The notes beneath the pieces were generated by a model. The model had not been told where the DNA came from. It ran no database searches and was given only the letters and a program-made list of their open reading frames with translations. Source: Rhinopomastus cyanomelas (Eukaryota > Chordata > Aves > Bucerotiformes > Rhinopomastidae). From it: 64,000 nucleotides of DNA. Both the position numbers and the translations under genes were made by a program. This document shows positions 32,291 through 46,600 of this stretch, in pieces. The stretch spans positions 93,137-157,136 of the forward strand of contig VXBP01004020.1 in NCBI GenBank assembly GCA_013400115.1. The letters run 5' to 3'. Positions within the stretch are counted from its first letter, which is position 1. Every line of letters begins with the position of its first letter.

Positions 32291-35200
32291 CTGATGTTTA
32301 GGGTCTTGCTGCCCTTGAGAAGTAAAGGATGAGCGTGAGAACGCTGCAAGGTTTGGGTCAGTGCAGAGATCATCTCAGAACACCCGGTGCGGTACCAGTC
32401 GGAATCGCCAGCCCGTGCTTCAGCCTACAAGTAAAGAAGGGAAACATTTTTCCTTTTCGGTGGCCATGTGTAAATCTTACCATCGCAGGATAGCCACTTT
32501 TCCCTTTTTTTCTTTTTTTTTTTTTCCCACTGATGCACAGTGGAAGCATTAGCACCTTAAAGCGTCAAGTTTATTGACTAGTGTATTTGTTACTATTTAA
32601 TCCTATCCTCCTATGTTTTTTCTTTAGGCTCTTTGTCATAGAAGCGGGGTTTACATTGCCGATGCCGCTTTTCCCTCACCAGCCTCAACTATTCAGTTCC
32701 ACTGGCAGGGAATGCCAGGATACTTATTTGGGCGGGTTTTGAGCAGTCGCAACTGCATCATCACACAGCTCTTCTCGGGTGTTTGGTAATGCTGGCATTC
32801 ATTCCTCTCACATGGGGGAACTCCAGGCCAGAATGTGAGAGTGCCCAGTTCTAGTGAAAGAGTTAAAGGTCCTGGGGTTAAACCTGTCACCGTTCAGTAA
32901 AGCAAAGAGCTTTATCTGTGTGTCCACTATGGCAGACACAACTGGGGAGTGGGAGCGCCATCCTTTTAAAGGCTGTATTATCCTACAGTTGCTGTCTGAT
33001 AACGCAGGCTCTGCCAAAAGTGGAGTGATTTCTTCCCCAAAGTGCAAGTGCAGTTCCCCTTGAGTCACTCTGTGGATATGTCAACTTGCAGAGTTTTGCT
33101 CTCTTTATACACTGGAATCATTAGGCAGTCTCTTGAATTTATAAAAATTGTGATGCTTGGCAGAAATTCCTTATTCTGTGTAATTCATTGTTTGTTTTCC
33201 CCTCTCCCCTTTAGCAATATGGAGAGATTAAAAAAGAACCACAGTTGAATGTTTGTTTGGATGCTGAAAATGGGGAGTAATTGTTTATAATCCAGCAGTG
33301 TCTTTTTTTTTTTTTGTGAACCAATGATGATTTTGCAGTAAGTCCGTGGTCATTACCGAGTTCGAAATGTCAGAAAACACAACAGCAGGTATCTGTTTTG
33401 CATGTCACTGGCTTGTTTTTCCAAGACTCAGAAACACTATAGCCACCTTCACACCACAGCAACGACAGATACAATGCGCGTGTTGTACTGATCTAACTAT
33501 GGCTGTAAAAAATACCGGTAGTACAACTCTCTAATGTAAACAAGACTGAAGTCATTACTGGAGCCAAGGCAACAGGGAGAGCTGTCCCAGAAACTTTATT
33601 CTGAGATCTCCTGCCTTTCTGAAGGCCCTTGTGAAATCACATCACAGCGAGTACAACAGTGACTAAACTGTCTGCTTTCATCTCCCTGGCCCCTGAACCC
33701 TTTGGAAGCTGAAGCCTCTCCTACCACAAAACCTGGAAGAGGCTCCATTTTCACCCTTCCTCAAGGGAATAGAGCTAGGCAGCAGCTACTCAGCTGATAC
33801 GGAACTCTGACTGGCATCTACGCTTGGGGGGAATCAGAACCGTCCTGGTGCTGAGCATGAAGGTTGATGAACATGGATGGGGACTGATCAAGAGCCACCA
33901 GGTTAGGTGTGCCCATGCAGCTGCATGCGTTCCTGTGTCTGGCTGAAACCATCCTGGACACCAGAGAAGAGAGCCTTTCCTTTTTATGAGAGCCTTCTAG
34001 AGTTGAGCAGAATGTCCAGGGTCAGGTCAGAGAGAGAAAAATTGGTGGTGCCAGAAGACTTTTACTTGCCAAGCAGGGCTAGTCCTGCTTCTTGTTGTTT
34101 AAACTACCTGAACACCAGTCAAAGCCCATGGACATTAGTAGAAAAACCAACTGGCTCAGGTTCATGATGCCTGAGGACTCGCTTCCATTCTTACTCCTTT
34201 GATCCAAGAGGAGCATGTATTTACCAAGCAGGGCCTCTCTAGCCCTTCTTGTTGGCCAAATGCAGAAGTGCTAGCAACAGGGTTTTTGTGCAATTCAATA
34301 GATTTCTCTCACTGCATTGGGCAGTGAGAGGCTTCTCTGATTTTGTTTCTACATGATCTTTGGGGTTTTTATGGTTGGACTTTTTGGTAGAGCATCTTCA
34401 TGGTAGTCCAGTCACATTTTGGAAGGAGGATAGTGGCCTGAAATTGTTTGGAATTTCCATGTTTGCAGGTTGTTTAAGTGCATTGGTTGTAGTGAGGGTG
34501 TTTTGCAGTTCTTTCAGCCTTTTCCAAAGGTTAACTTTACCCCTTAAGAAAGCAGTGGGTGTTAGAAGGGCCGAATGTTTCATTCCCTCCTCTGAAACAG
34601 GGAAGAATTTAACTCCAAAGGAGCGGTGTTGTACGTGAAGGGACTGCCATTGGTGTCCACATATCTTCCCCAATTAGCAGTCTACTCCAGCACTTACTCA
34701 GCAGTCAAATCCAAGGTCAACCTTTGGGGGGGGTCACTCAGTTTGCAGCCAAGTCATAAAAGTGGGCATGACCTTCCCAAAGATCTTTTCAAGCACATCA
34801 TCTAAGACTTGGGGAAGCATTAACTTGCACTATTGCTATTCCAGACATTAATCAGAGCATGTGTTGTAGACAGGCTCCTCAGCAGTGTGCTTATATGAGT
34901 CGTATTTGTTTTATGGCTGTCCTGCTGATTTCTCCCTGATAATGAGACCCTGTGTGTGCTGGAGTATTTGTGAGTGTATGTTGTAGCAGCTACGGCTGTT
35001 GTCAAATCATCCCACTGAATGGATGGGCTCATAGCACTAAGCTGCATATATAAATTATATATTAACTAGTATTTGTTATAACAGGACTACCAATAAGGGC
35101 ACACCAATCCCATGATGTGCATCAAGGGCTCACAGGACTCTGCAGAGGTACTGCTGGCACAGGTGATGTGTGACTCCTCAGGAAGAGCTTGCACTGTCCC

Positions 35201-38200
35201 TGTCCGAGTCAGCCAGGCTTTTAATATTACACCTGTACTGCAGTGGCTGCGAGGCAGCTCCCGCTCACTTATCCATCTCCCATAGTTTCTTTCAGCTTGC
35301 CTATCCTTGTGCTGCTGTGTGCTGAATTTCTACAACTGGTGAATTAAGGTACTTTTCCAGCCTTTCAAAAGCGACTGGGGGTTTTTTGCTGTAAAGGGAG
35401 CACACTTGTTGTTCTGCAGTGGTGAAGGAGACTTGCATCGCATTGCTGAGGCGCACTCCTCATTTTAAGAGAGGTTTTGCATCTCTTTCTTTTGCTGAAA
35501 TGCCTTGGCAGCCATAGGTGAATGTTCCTTGGGTTTTGTATGGCACAGTGAAGATATAAAACGTGTGAACTTTAAAAATTTAACACAAGTAAGTGTGTTA
35601 ATTCCATTTTAATCTTTGTTTCATTTATTTATCCATTCCCGGGAAGGAAACCTGAGAGCCCACAGTATAAATTAACAGATGTACAGAAGTTTGTAGCAGA
35701 TTAAACAGAGAATGACAGTGAAAGACCATAAATACCTGTGGATGGTAAGAGACAAAATTGGTGTCTGCTTTGGGACCAGGTGTAAGATTTATCAGGCCCA
35801 GGCAATGATCTTTAAATCAGAAGTTGATGCATTCTCAGATAGCTGAGCAGCACTGATAGACTCCAGTGCAGACTTATTAATCTCTTACTGGAAAGGTTTG
35901 TATTTGGCATTGCTCCATTTGTAGGAAATAATACACAGTGTGAACAATGCACTTTATTTCAATAACTCCCAGAAGAAGAGGGCTAAATACTACAGAAGTG
36001 TCTTGCTAGATTAGGACTGGGAAATCTCACAATGGAAATACTTGCAAACCAGAATTATAACCCAGAATAAAGGGCTTCATACCAGAGATGTTCTGGTGCC
36101 AGTTTAGCAGTAGTTTATCCCAAAATGTTTTGCCCCAAGGTTTCCTTCTGCTATTACCCTGAGTTTTATAAAGCAGCGGGTTGGTGTACCTGTCCCACAG
36201 TCTGTGGTACGTCTCTTAAGCAGGAGGCTCTCTTGAAGCCTGTGGAGTTGGCTGAACATATTCTTAGAGCAAGTGTTGTGATCCTCATTAGATAAATCTA
36301 CAATCTCAGAGCATAAAAGACTCTGTCTTTTCCCATGTGTCTGGCATATACTGATATTTGCTTTTCCGTGGGTTTCCAAATCAACTGAGCCTGCACAAAT
36401 AGAAGCAAGCATAAGCATCCCAGGTGCCAAATAAAGTAATAAAATTCCCTTCTTTTCCCATACTGAAAATGTAGCGTGCTACTCAATTTCTCCCATCTTT
36501 GCTACAATCTCTTTGTTGCTGGTCATAGCGATGCCTGTTTCTACCTTCTCTGGCCTAGCTAGACAGCTGCACTTCTACTATTTCTTTATCCTTTTATCAG
36601 GTACTCAATCAAAACCAAGCTTCTTGTTCTCACCTCCAAGACCCTCTATAATTTAGAGTGCTTATAGTGGCATCATCTTCTAACCCCATTTCCTACCCTC
36701 ACTTGACATTTTCTTGTCCCTTTTGTGCTGCTGTATCAGGCCCCTCCAGTACGAGCACTGGTCTTGCTGTTTCATGTCACTTTTCTCAGTCTAGTGTGAG
36801 CAGCTGGGATGAGGATTTTGGGAGGAGTGGCACATCCTGTCAAAGGATCATTGGGAACTCTGTGCAGAGAGAAGCTGGGCTCAGAGTGGTCCCAGCCTCT
36901 GCTTGACCCCTTTGGGAGTCTGGATGCCAAACTCATACCTCTATTCAGTCCCTGGAAATAGAGGGGTAAACGTGACATGGGATAAGAAGAGTGAGACAGA
37001 TAGTTTTTCTAGTCAAAAAGAGCTGCTGTTGTCTCAGGGCTATGTAGTAGCCATCGCACTTGTCACTCCACTTCCCTCTGATGTATTCCACATGTAGGGG
37101 AAGTCCAGAGAATGACATGTAACAAATGCAAATAAAAATGTCTTTCTAGACTTCCTTCTCTTGTGTACTGTCTGCCAAAGCCTTTGCTCCCCTCCTTTAC
37201 TATTTTGCCTATGGATGTGTTTTATTCTTTTATCTTGCTCTTCTGGTAAGAGAAGAAGGACTTGCTGTGAGTTTACATAACTTGTCTTTTACTGCTCTGG
37301 AAATGGATGTGGAACTTTGGTCCTAATTAGACTCTCTATTTAAGTCCTGTTTTACTGAATCACTGAAATATGTGAATAACATTAGGCTTCAGAATATGGC
37401 TGCAGAGTGGGGTACCTAAAGCCGGTTGTCTGGCTGAGTCTATATAGGGAGCACTTGGCACCCATATGAAGGGGTAGTAAGGGGGAAGGGACTCCCTGAA
37501 GCTAGGGCACAGGAGTGAGTTTAGCTGCAGGTGACACCTCTGCCTGTGGAAGAATTTTCATTTCAGAGCCTGTACTTGTGTACTGGGCAGTTTTCTCTTG
37601 CATCACAACTTTACTATGCACTGAAGTGACAGACTTTTCGGCATTGGAGGTTCAGTTTGGGATTCAGGCTGTTGCACGGCTGAGCTGAGCCTGAGCTCCA
37701 CCTGCACCCATGGCAGAGAAGGTTTGTAGTTTGTTGTTGGAAACAAAATGGGATGGTAGAGATGTCAGAAAATCCCAAAAATCTTGGGAAACCAGCTTCT
37801 TAAGCTGTATTTCTGATGCTTTTGTGAAGTGTCAGCTTTGTCCGGCAAACCCAATTACACTTACTAATGAGCATTTGGAGAAAAAGCCTCCAGCACTGCA
37901 CTTAGCTGGACATCAGCTTCTAACAGTTAATCAGTGAAACAACCTGGAATGGAAATCATCTGATAGGGACCAGTGGGCATCTCTGATAGGATGCCATCCA
38001 GTTGAAGCAGGGAGGGAGGAATGGGCTGCTGTTGTAGAAACGCATTAAACTAGAAGTAACAACAAATGGTCTAGGAGATTTGTATAAGAAGCCAAAACCA
38101 TGGGCCAAAATTCCGTGGTTTTTGCACCTCCCTTAGTGTGGCTGCCATTCAAGACCTGGACTTGAGAACGTGTCTAGATGGGCAGCTGTAGCACCTTAGT

Positions 38201-39519
38201 TTGCGTAGCCAGGAGCGGACACAAGACGATATGCTGCCACTCATGTCTGCCTTTAATTCCATAGTCCAGAAAGTCTAGGTAGTTATTTTCAACCAAGAGA
38301 AGCAGAGATAGCCTCCAGCTCAAGTCCAGAGCAACGTTCCAGCTGCACCTTTGTAAGTCGGGGTGCTCTCAGGCTCTGTGCTCTGTTGTAGCGATGAATG
38401 TGGGGAAGGATTTGTGGCTACACATGTTTAGATCACACTTGCAAGAAGGCAGGGGGAAAAATATGTTACAATTTTTTTTTTAATGGAATATTTTTTGATT
38501 GGCTATTGGGAATTAGAGCTGAGCATTCCCAGCACCGCGTTTGGTGCAGAATCAATTCTAAAATCGGCCCTCACGCAGAAACTAAAATACAAACGGTGTC
38601 TCTCCCAAACTAGGAGATCAGATTACCGATGTAACTCATGTCTACAGGTAAGGTGGGCAAATGTAGAGAGATTTATACAGAGAAGAGATTGGAAAGAAAG
38701 AAATTGCAATTTAAAAGGTGTTTGAAGTGATAGAGAACGCTGGGGAAATAGGGAAACCTGAAGCAGTGGAAGGATAAAAATGGAAAAATTCTCCAGAGAG
38801 GCTGAAAAATGTACATTTTATTTACTGGGAAAATAAGATGGGTAAAAGCTAAATCCCAGAACCCCTTGCTCATGCAAAGAATCCTGTTGACTTAAATACT
38901 TGTGTAAAAGTATTTCTGTGGGTAAAGGATTTGTTGGACCACGTCCAGAACCGGGTTAACATTGATGTTTTCACAGAGAAAATAGTCTTTTGTGTTCTGC
39001 CCCGGGCCCTAAGCTGTAATCGTGGGACAGGACACGCAAAATACATTTATTTTAAAAAGCCTCTGCTGCAGTGGGTGGCGGGGGGCTAGTGGGAATATTT
39101 CTGGGCGACCTGAGGGGCGGGGTCAGTGGTTTTAACTCTGTAGCAGCTGAGCACAGACCCTCTGCCGGAGAACGACGCTGCCAGCACACACTCGCACAAG
39201 TTGCTTTGGCGCCTGGCCTAGAACAACACGGGGCTGTTTTTTCCCTTTTGTGCTTGACTCCGCCGTGCTGGGACAAGGCGAGATTTTTAATTTTACAGTG
39301 AAGAGGGAAGAAAGAATGCAACCTTTTTGCTTTTCTTCCTTTTTTGGGGGGGCTTTCCCCACTGCATTTTTCTTTATGTGTGGTAGTGCTTCAGAGCCAG
39401 GTCAGCAAATACTGATGAGTTTTTGTGCAAAGGGCAGCTGTGAGGGTTCAGGGCACCTGTAATAGTCCCAGACAGAAGAGAAACCACTGAGTGTGCTGCC
39501 CCTATCTTTCTGCAATAGG
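32291..39519. other. non-coding stretch upstream of ZBTB42
   Basis: No recognisable coding exon or CR1 fragment. T homopolymers lie at ~32,504-32,525 and ~33,302. A CAG|GTAAGG donor-like site at 38,646 is preceded by a weak acceptor. A mildly GC-richer patch lies at 39,060-39,260. By mammalian synteny AKT1 upstream sequence could lie here; I could not find its first coding exon. Confidence 0.6.
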
Positions 39520-39525
39520 TTCTTC

Positions 39526-40553
39526 AGCTGTGGACTGCCAGGAAGAACTGCCCGTCGTAAGTGAAGATCTGGTTCGTGATCACCTGAAGAACCTGAAAGT
39601 GTCCATGGGACCTGAGGGGATACACCCAAGGGTCCTGAGAGAACTGGCAAATGAGGTTGCTAGACCCCTCTCTATTCTATTCCAAAAGTCATGGCGGTCT
39701 GGTCAAGTCCCCACTGACTGGAAAAGGGGAAACATCATTCCTATTTTCAAGAAGGGTAGGAAGGAGTAGTCAGGGAACTACAGGCCAGTCAGTCTCACCT
39801 CTGTGCCCAGTAAGATCATGGAGCAGATCCTCCTGAAGGCACTGCTGAGACAGGAGAATAGTGAAGAGGTGATTGGGCACAATCAGCATGGCTTCACCAA
39901 GGNNNNNNNNNNNNNNNNNNNNNNNNNNNNNNNNNNNNNNNNNNNNNNNNNNNNNNNNNNNNNNNNNNNNNNNNNNNNNNNNNNNNNNNNNNNNNNNNNN
40001 NNNNNNNNNNNNNNNNNNNNNNNNNNNNNNNNNNNNNNNNNNNNNNNNNNNNNNNNNNNNNNNNNNNNNNNNNNNNNNNNNNNNNNNNNNNNNNNNNNNN
40101 NNNNGCTTGTGGATGAGAGTCTCAATGTGAGCCAGCAGCGTGCACTTGCGGCCCAGAAGGGAAACCGGATCCTGGGCTGCAATCAGGAGAAGTGTGGCCA
40201 GCAGGTCTAGGGAGGTGATTGTCCCACTCTACTGTGCTCTGGTGAGACCCCACCTGAAGGACTGCATCCAGTTCTGGAGCCCTTATTACAGGAGGGATGT
40301 GGAGATGCTGGAGCGAGTGCAGAGGAGGGCCACGAGGATGATCAGAGGGCTGGAGCACCCCTCCTATGAGGCCAGACTGAGAGAGTTGGGGCTGTTGAGT
40401 CTGGAGAAGAGGAGGCTCCTAGGTGACCTTATTGTGGCCTTCCAGTATCTGAAGGGGCCTACAAAAAGGCTGGGGAGGGACTATTTAGGATGTAAGGTAG
40501 TGACCGGGCTAGGGGCAATGGAGCAAAGCTGGAGCTGGGTAGATTTAGAGTGA
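39526..40553 (+). pseudogene. CR1 reverse transcriptase fragment, broken
   Basis: The left part shows the RT landmarks SMGPEGIHPRVLRELA, 'DWKRGNIIPIFKKG', NYRPVSLTSVPSKIMEQ and HNQHGFTK. An in-frame TAG (39767-39769) interrupts it at the place normally reading KKE-x-GNYRP. After the gap the frame reads LVDESLNVSQQ, then shifts near 40180 into REVIVPLYCALVRPHLKDC and LERVQRRATRMIRGLEH, the conserved C-terminal region. The catalytic (F/Y)ADD segment would fall inside the gap and cannot be seen. With a stop and a frameshift it cannot encode working enzyme. Confidence 0.92.
39903..40104. other. assembly gap (202 N)
   Basis: A run of N inside the CR1 RT remnant. The flanks are both CR1 in the same orientation, but the RT part spanned by the flanks is longer in a typical CR1 than 202 bases, so either the gap size is only an estimate or the copy carries a deletion. 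Confidence 0.97.
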
Positions 40554-40697
40554 ATGTGAGGAGGAAGTTCTTCACTGTGAGAGTGATGAGAGCTGGAATG
40601 GGTTGCCCAGGGAGGTGGTTGTGGCCCCATCCCTGGAGGTGTTTAAGGCCAGGCTGGATGGGGCTCTGGCCATAGTGACTCTATGATTCTAGGTGCT

Positions 40698-43600
40698 GCT
40701 GATGCAGGAGAACTAAGAGCAATGAGTGTAGTAGGAGGAACTAGGCTTTAGATGCTTAGGACATTACAAACAAATGAGATTAAAAATCCTGTCTCCCACC
40801 ATGCTCTGCTTTTGGCAGCAATAATTTGGGGAACAAGTTGCAAAGCTTATACTTGCCCAGATGTGCCTGGATGGAAAGGAGTGACTCTGGCCATCCACAG
40901 CCCATACCACATCTTCAGCACAGCTGTCAGAGTGACCCTTGCTGTACCTGCTATACAGAAAAGGCTCTGCTCTGCCTACACAAGCACAGTCCAAGGAAAC
41001 TGGAAGAAGGATTACTCACCCTCATCCTCTTTCAAGACTTTGCAGAAGGACTGTGTGCAGTCCTGGTGTCATTGAGGTTTAACACTAGGCAGGTGTTCAC
41101 TGGATCAGGACCTAAATGGTTAATTTTCAAGTGGATTCTTAGAGCAGATGTTCCCATGCGTATCCCCTCCTTCCCTCTTCTGACACATTTCCTACACAAA
41201 CAGCAGATTGCATTGCTGCTGTCCTTTTGATCTGTGGGAGGGGGAGGAAAATCCCACACAAATGATATTAGTTCTCTTTTCAGGCAGGCTGGTGGTGGTG
41301 TGGATGGGCATGCTCCTCCCTCCCACCTCTCCCTGCCCAGATCTCTTTTCTAGGACTTTTTTCTTTAGAATCTATGCACTTCTGGAGCTGCCTTTAAGCT
41401 CTGCTTACCTTAAAGTCTATAAGGAAAGCGGAGGTAAGGTCAGGCAAGTTGTGGAGAAACTCCAATTGCAAAACTTTGCTATCTGTCTAAACACACACAG
41501 CAGCTGAGGTATGGGCTGATCTGCCTGCTGCCTGGTGCGCGTGCAGAGCCTTGCACTGGTGTACCCACACCTCTGTGGATGCTGCTGAATTAAGCCACAC
41601 TGACTGGGTGAGGCTTAAGATCTTACCAGAGAGGAGACTGTCCCTGAGCTTGTGTCCAAGACAATTCCCAATCCCCAAGCTGCTGTCCAGGCTGGTGGGA
41701 CATTGAGCCACGTGCCTCAGGGTGATTGCAAAGGAATGGCTTTTTCAGCCCTGGCACAAGATCACTCAGGGAGGGATGGTGGGAACCTGCAGGATTGGAT
41801 TAGTGTGGGGAGATAAGTCATTCCCCCTTTCTTCCAGAATAAGAACAAGAGACAGCCAATAAACTTGGCAAGGTGGAAGGTTTAGGATGAGCTAAAGGTG
41901 ATGATTCTTTGTGGGACTGTAGTAAATATGTAGACCTCCTTGGGACAGCATCTTCAGGGCGCCAAGGCTGCATGGGTTTGGAGGACTCTCAGAAAATGTC
42001 ATGGTCAATAAATTTGCCAAAAGGTGTTAAATGCAATGCACTGGGTTTGGCTTAGTAGGTCTACCAGTGTCAACAGTGTGAGAAGTACTCTGGGGAAGAA
42101 TCAGTGATTGTTCACTCTGTTCCAGTATTCATCCTTCCACACTGCAGTGGTTCTTTGTTGGAGAGAAGACACTAGACTAGGGGTATCTTTGATCTGCTCC
42201 AAGATGGCCTTTTTTTATGTTACTGTCTCAAGATAAGGAAGAAAGCTCCCTTTTGCTGTGATACTGATGATAGCTGCAGAAGCCATGTAGACATATGATG
42301 GAGATATGTGTGATGGCCACTGATTCTCCTCCTGATTCCTTCCTGTGACTTTACTGGTGTGGAAAAGGCAAGTGGTTCTGACTAGACTCTCCCAGAAAGA
42401 CCAGACATTTTTGTTCAGGTGTCACTGGAAGGCTTAGAGCTGCCAGTCATTGGCCTTGCCACAGCAGTTGGGTGGATGCACAGACATAGGGCAGGACACA
42501 TGCGTGAAGTAGCCTAACAGCTAGCTGGCTGCTGCTGAGAAACTTAAACAGAGCCAGCAGAGTTTCAGAAGTTAGATCTTTTTCTTCATTTAATTTTGTC
42601 TCCTCCCTCTGCTTTAGCATCATTCTCATTTCTAACCCCCAGGAGTAGCTTTATGGTATCAAACACCTGATTATTATGACAATGATTTTTCTAGAGGCAG
42701 GAGATGTGAAGACTTAAACTGGACTCTGTGACCAGCCAAAACAGCAAGCAAGAGAGTGACTGATTGAAATGCTGTAATTAAGAAGTTCTTTTAAAACAAA
42801 AACAAAAACAAAGAGACTCGAGGTTATTAGCCGATGTTATAGAAAGAGAATCAAACAGCATCAAATAACCCTGCAAGCCAAACTTGCTTACTGGCTTAGA
42901 GAGGATACGCTAAGCTTTGCACTTTGTTTCTCTTAATTTCTTGAGCTCTTAACCAGAACAAGGCTGTCTGATGCAGTTGGCCTGCATGTTCAATTCAGCT
43001 CCTTCTTCTGTGAACACCTTCGTTATCGCTGCTCCAGAGTGTGCAACGAACCCATCGCTGTGTAGCCGCAGTTGTAGTTCACCAGCATTTCTGCAGAGGC
43101 ACAGAAACACATGCAGATGCTGGCTGGGCCTGTGCAGTTGTGTCTGTTGGAGATGAGTGGCAGGGACTGGCATGAGCAGTGCCAACACCTCTGTTTTCCC
43201 GCTGCTGCTCTTGGAGTGAGCTCAGTCCTTTTCAGCAGTCAGGGAAAAGAGTAGAAAAGCCGCAAAAGCAGCAGTGGAGAAGGGAAAGCACAGACTTGCC
43301 ACACTGCTGGAAAGAAAAGTACAGGTTGTACTTCTTTCACAGTGTTTCAAGTGCAGCAGCTTTTCCAGTTGTGTTTGGGACATTTCATAAATGACAATTT
43401 TCTGATATTCTTGTACTTAACAGACTTCTGATGTTTAGCCTTTCACTTTGGCTCCTGAGATGGTAAGGAAACCATTTCCTCATTTTCTCATTATTCCTCC
43501 AATGCAGCCCACTGAGTGAGATTTTCAGTTCAAAAAGTACAGGCATAGGAAAGCTAGTTTGTTGTACTTTCATTTTGCTGTATCTTTTCTGAAGTTAATG

Positions 43601-46600
43601 AAATTACAAGAAGTCAGAAGCTGCATAGACAAGCAGTCAGGAAAGTGGAAGTGAATACATCGTTCCCACTCCTCACCATGATATCTCCCCAAAGTCTTTT
43701 CTATTTTCTTCACCAATAACAACAGGAAAACATAATTATTTACCAAATAATTAAATGCCCTTTGTGAATACTCCAGAACAGTACTTTTATTTTTAGTTTG
43801 TTTCTGTAAGTATTGTCCTTCATCGCTGTACATTCGCAGGCCTGCTCCAAAAGGGGGCTGCTTCTGGAAGCACCCTCTTGGCTGTAGTACACTGGAATTG
43901 TCTAGAGCAAATTCATTGCAAATATGGATGAAATGAGGTGAAGGAGGGGGAAAAGTAGGAAAACTTAAAAACAAAAGCATGGGAGAAAAGCAGGTTGTGG
44001 TAGGCACGTTCTCAACTGTCAAAAGCTCAGATGGATATGGGAGACATGGATTCACCCAGGAGCATGGCAAGACGGGGCTGTCCACAGGCTATTCTTGGAC
44101 CATGGACACTTGCTCTTAAATATTATTCTAATACGAGATCGTATTCTGTCTGTGATACCTGTAAAAAGCTGAAAGCAATTTATTTGTTCCTGCCTTTCCC
44201 AGAGCTGCTGGCATTCCTTGTTCCCATGTCATGGTTGGCCTGTTGTGTGGTACAAGCTCTCCTTCTCAGCTGCTTTTACCGGCCATCCTGGGAGTGCTAC
44301 GGGAGCTCAGGCCTTAGGTGGTTGCCCCTCACATCAGGAGACTGCGTGATGTGTTTCAACAACTCCAAAGATATTTTTATCATTGCCTTGTATGTAATAT
44401 ATATTTATGAAGAGTGTGTATGATTTCCACAACCAAGCTTCTAACCCTGTGGCAGCCGTAAAGCTTAGCAGACTTGCGTTCAGCAAGACTCAAATGCTTT
44501 CCTTTTAACATCAAGCCATTCATTGTTGCTTGATTTATTCAAAGTCTGCAGCGAGGAAAGTAAGAAATGCCCACTTTTGCCAACAGTATAATCACGTGTG
44601 AGGCTTAATCCTGTAAACATGCACAAGTGAAGTTACTTACATATCTAAGTCTTTGGTGCACGCAGCCATTTGAATAAACCCCTCAGCCTGAACATGCATC
44701 TGTACAGTATTTAACGCAAAGGGTTTGAGCCAGCCTGGGGTCTTTGTGCTAAATATATAATAATTATTATAATGAGGGTATTAATGATTTGTTTGTGTGC
44801 TGTTCCTTCATGTTGTGCCAAGTATTATATAGAATGTGTATCTGGGAAGAATTTAGTCCTCCATATTTTATATCTGTAATAATCCATGACTGAGTTGCTG
44901 GATTCCATCTCGTTTGTATATGCCATATTTTTTTCTAAAACATCTGTTTAAACCCACACTGGATGGTTGCCAGATTAGTGGAAAGGATATGGTATAAAGA
45001 AGACTTTTGTTTCCTCCAAGCAAGGGAAAAAAAAATAAGTTATGAGTTGGTGCATACTGCAGAGAAGAAGCAACTTTTTCTCTCCAGAAGCAGATGTCCT
45101 GTAGTTGAAAATGAAATTGTTTTGTGTCTTGCAGGCAAAGGTTCTCATTTCAACAATACTGTTGGGCTGTCAGCCTGCCATGGTTAACCTACTGGTTGTT
45201 GCAGATGCAATCACAAGCAATTAAGAATCACATTTTGCAGTTTCAAATGCATCCATATTGCCACTTTATTAATTTATTTCCCCCTCCCCATTTTGGAAAG
45301 TGTATTGGTGAGAGAGAAGCAGTTTTCTTTGTTCTGCTTGCCAACCATAGTTTCATTGCTGGCCAAATTAATAGAGAGATATATTGCTCATGAACTTGCT
45401 GCATTTTCTTGATTAAAACCTTCCATGCAGCACTCCTTCCAACATCAGTCTCTAATATTAACGAGAGCGCGCTGCATTGCATGGCTTTTTGTTCCACCTT
45501 AGATGCAAAGCACCAAGGAAGCATCAGGGAAAGACTGAGATGCGGAATTACCAGTAGCACAATGAGATAAGGACTGTTCTTCACTAGGATGGACCTTTGT
45601 GATTGGAAATGGGGAAAAGGGTGGGGAGATTATAACCAAGAAGAGCTGAAGGCTCAGCAGCTGAAGTTACAATTGTACTGGTTTTGGCAAGATTATGGAA
45701 TTGGCTGATAGGAGTGAGGTGGCAAAGTGCTGAAATCAACCTGTTACACCAAGGAAAACAGCCCATGCTGGATGGAATATGGAGCTCTACACAGTCCCAA
45801 AAGCAGCAGTGCCTGGAAAGTTTGTGGTTCTTCTCATCCCTCTGCCAAGCATCTTCCGAGGCTTTGGTAACTGCTGGCCTTTTAGAAATAAATATCAGAG
45901 ACAACAGGACCGGGCACTTTCTTGGCACAACTCAGTGTATTATAGAGCCTGTGCCAGGTACTGTGCACATTACGGTTTGACAAGCAGTGTGCATGCCATC
46001 ACCTTGGCTGGTAGTTTTGGGCCAGACATCTGGGAACCATTTCAACTCCAAGAGCCAAAATGATCTAGAAGGACTTTTAGCAAAGGCAAATCCTGCCTTC
46101 TTTCCCAGAACTTTTCCAAACCAAAGATTTTCCTAAAAGCAACAAAGATCCATCAGTTCTTCAAGATAGTACACCAGTCATGGACTCAAAATACATTTCA
46201 GACCATCAGGTGACTACCTTCACGCAGTTTCTCAGCATGCCAAATCTCAGAAGCCCTTTCCATACCTCTGCCACTAACATCTTGTGAAATCCATGTCAGG
46301 TCTGGGTTATAATCCTCAGGGAAATGGGACTGGAACCAGCACCAGCAGGTTCTACTGGTGGGAATATGCCCTTTGCAGAACACATGAGGTTCTACCTAAC
46401 ACCTAGGGAAGGCAAGTAAATGTCAAGTCCTAGGCAAAATCATATCTATCATTCAGAGCATCAAGAGCAACTAATCAAAAATGTTGGTCTGCACACTTCA
46501 GAATCAAGACCCTCAGGAAAGCAAGGCGTCACCAAACCTACCCAAGGAAAGGGTTTCTTTCCCACTATTCACTCCACTCGATCTCATCATTACAAATCCC

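Larger units (their letters stand above)
39520..40697 (+). mobile_element. CR1 LINE with ORF2 (RT) remnant and 3' end
   Basis: The 5'-truncated element starts inside the reverse-transcriptase region and ends with 'ccctggaggtgtttaaggccaggctggatggggct' and 'gactctatgattcta'. The usual 3' UTR segment between 'ggatggggct' and the terminal repeat is mostly deleted. A 202-N assembly gap (39903-40104) interrupts the RT core. With a 1.2 kb visible span it keeps roughly the last quarter of a full-length CR1. Confidence 0.95.
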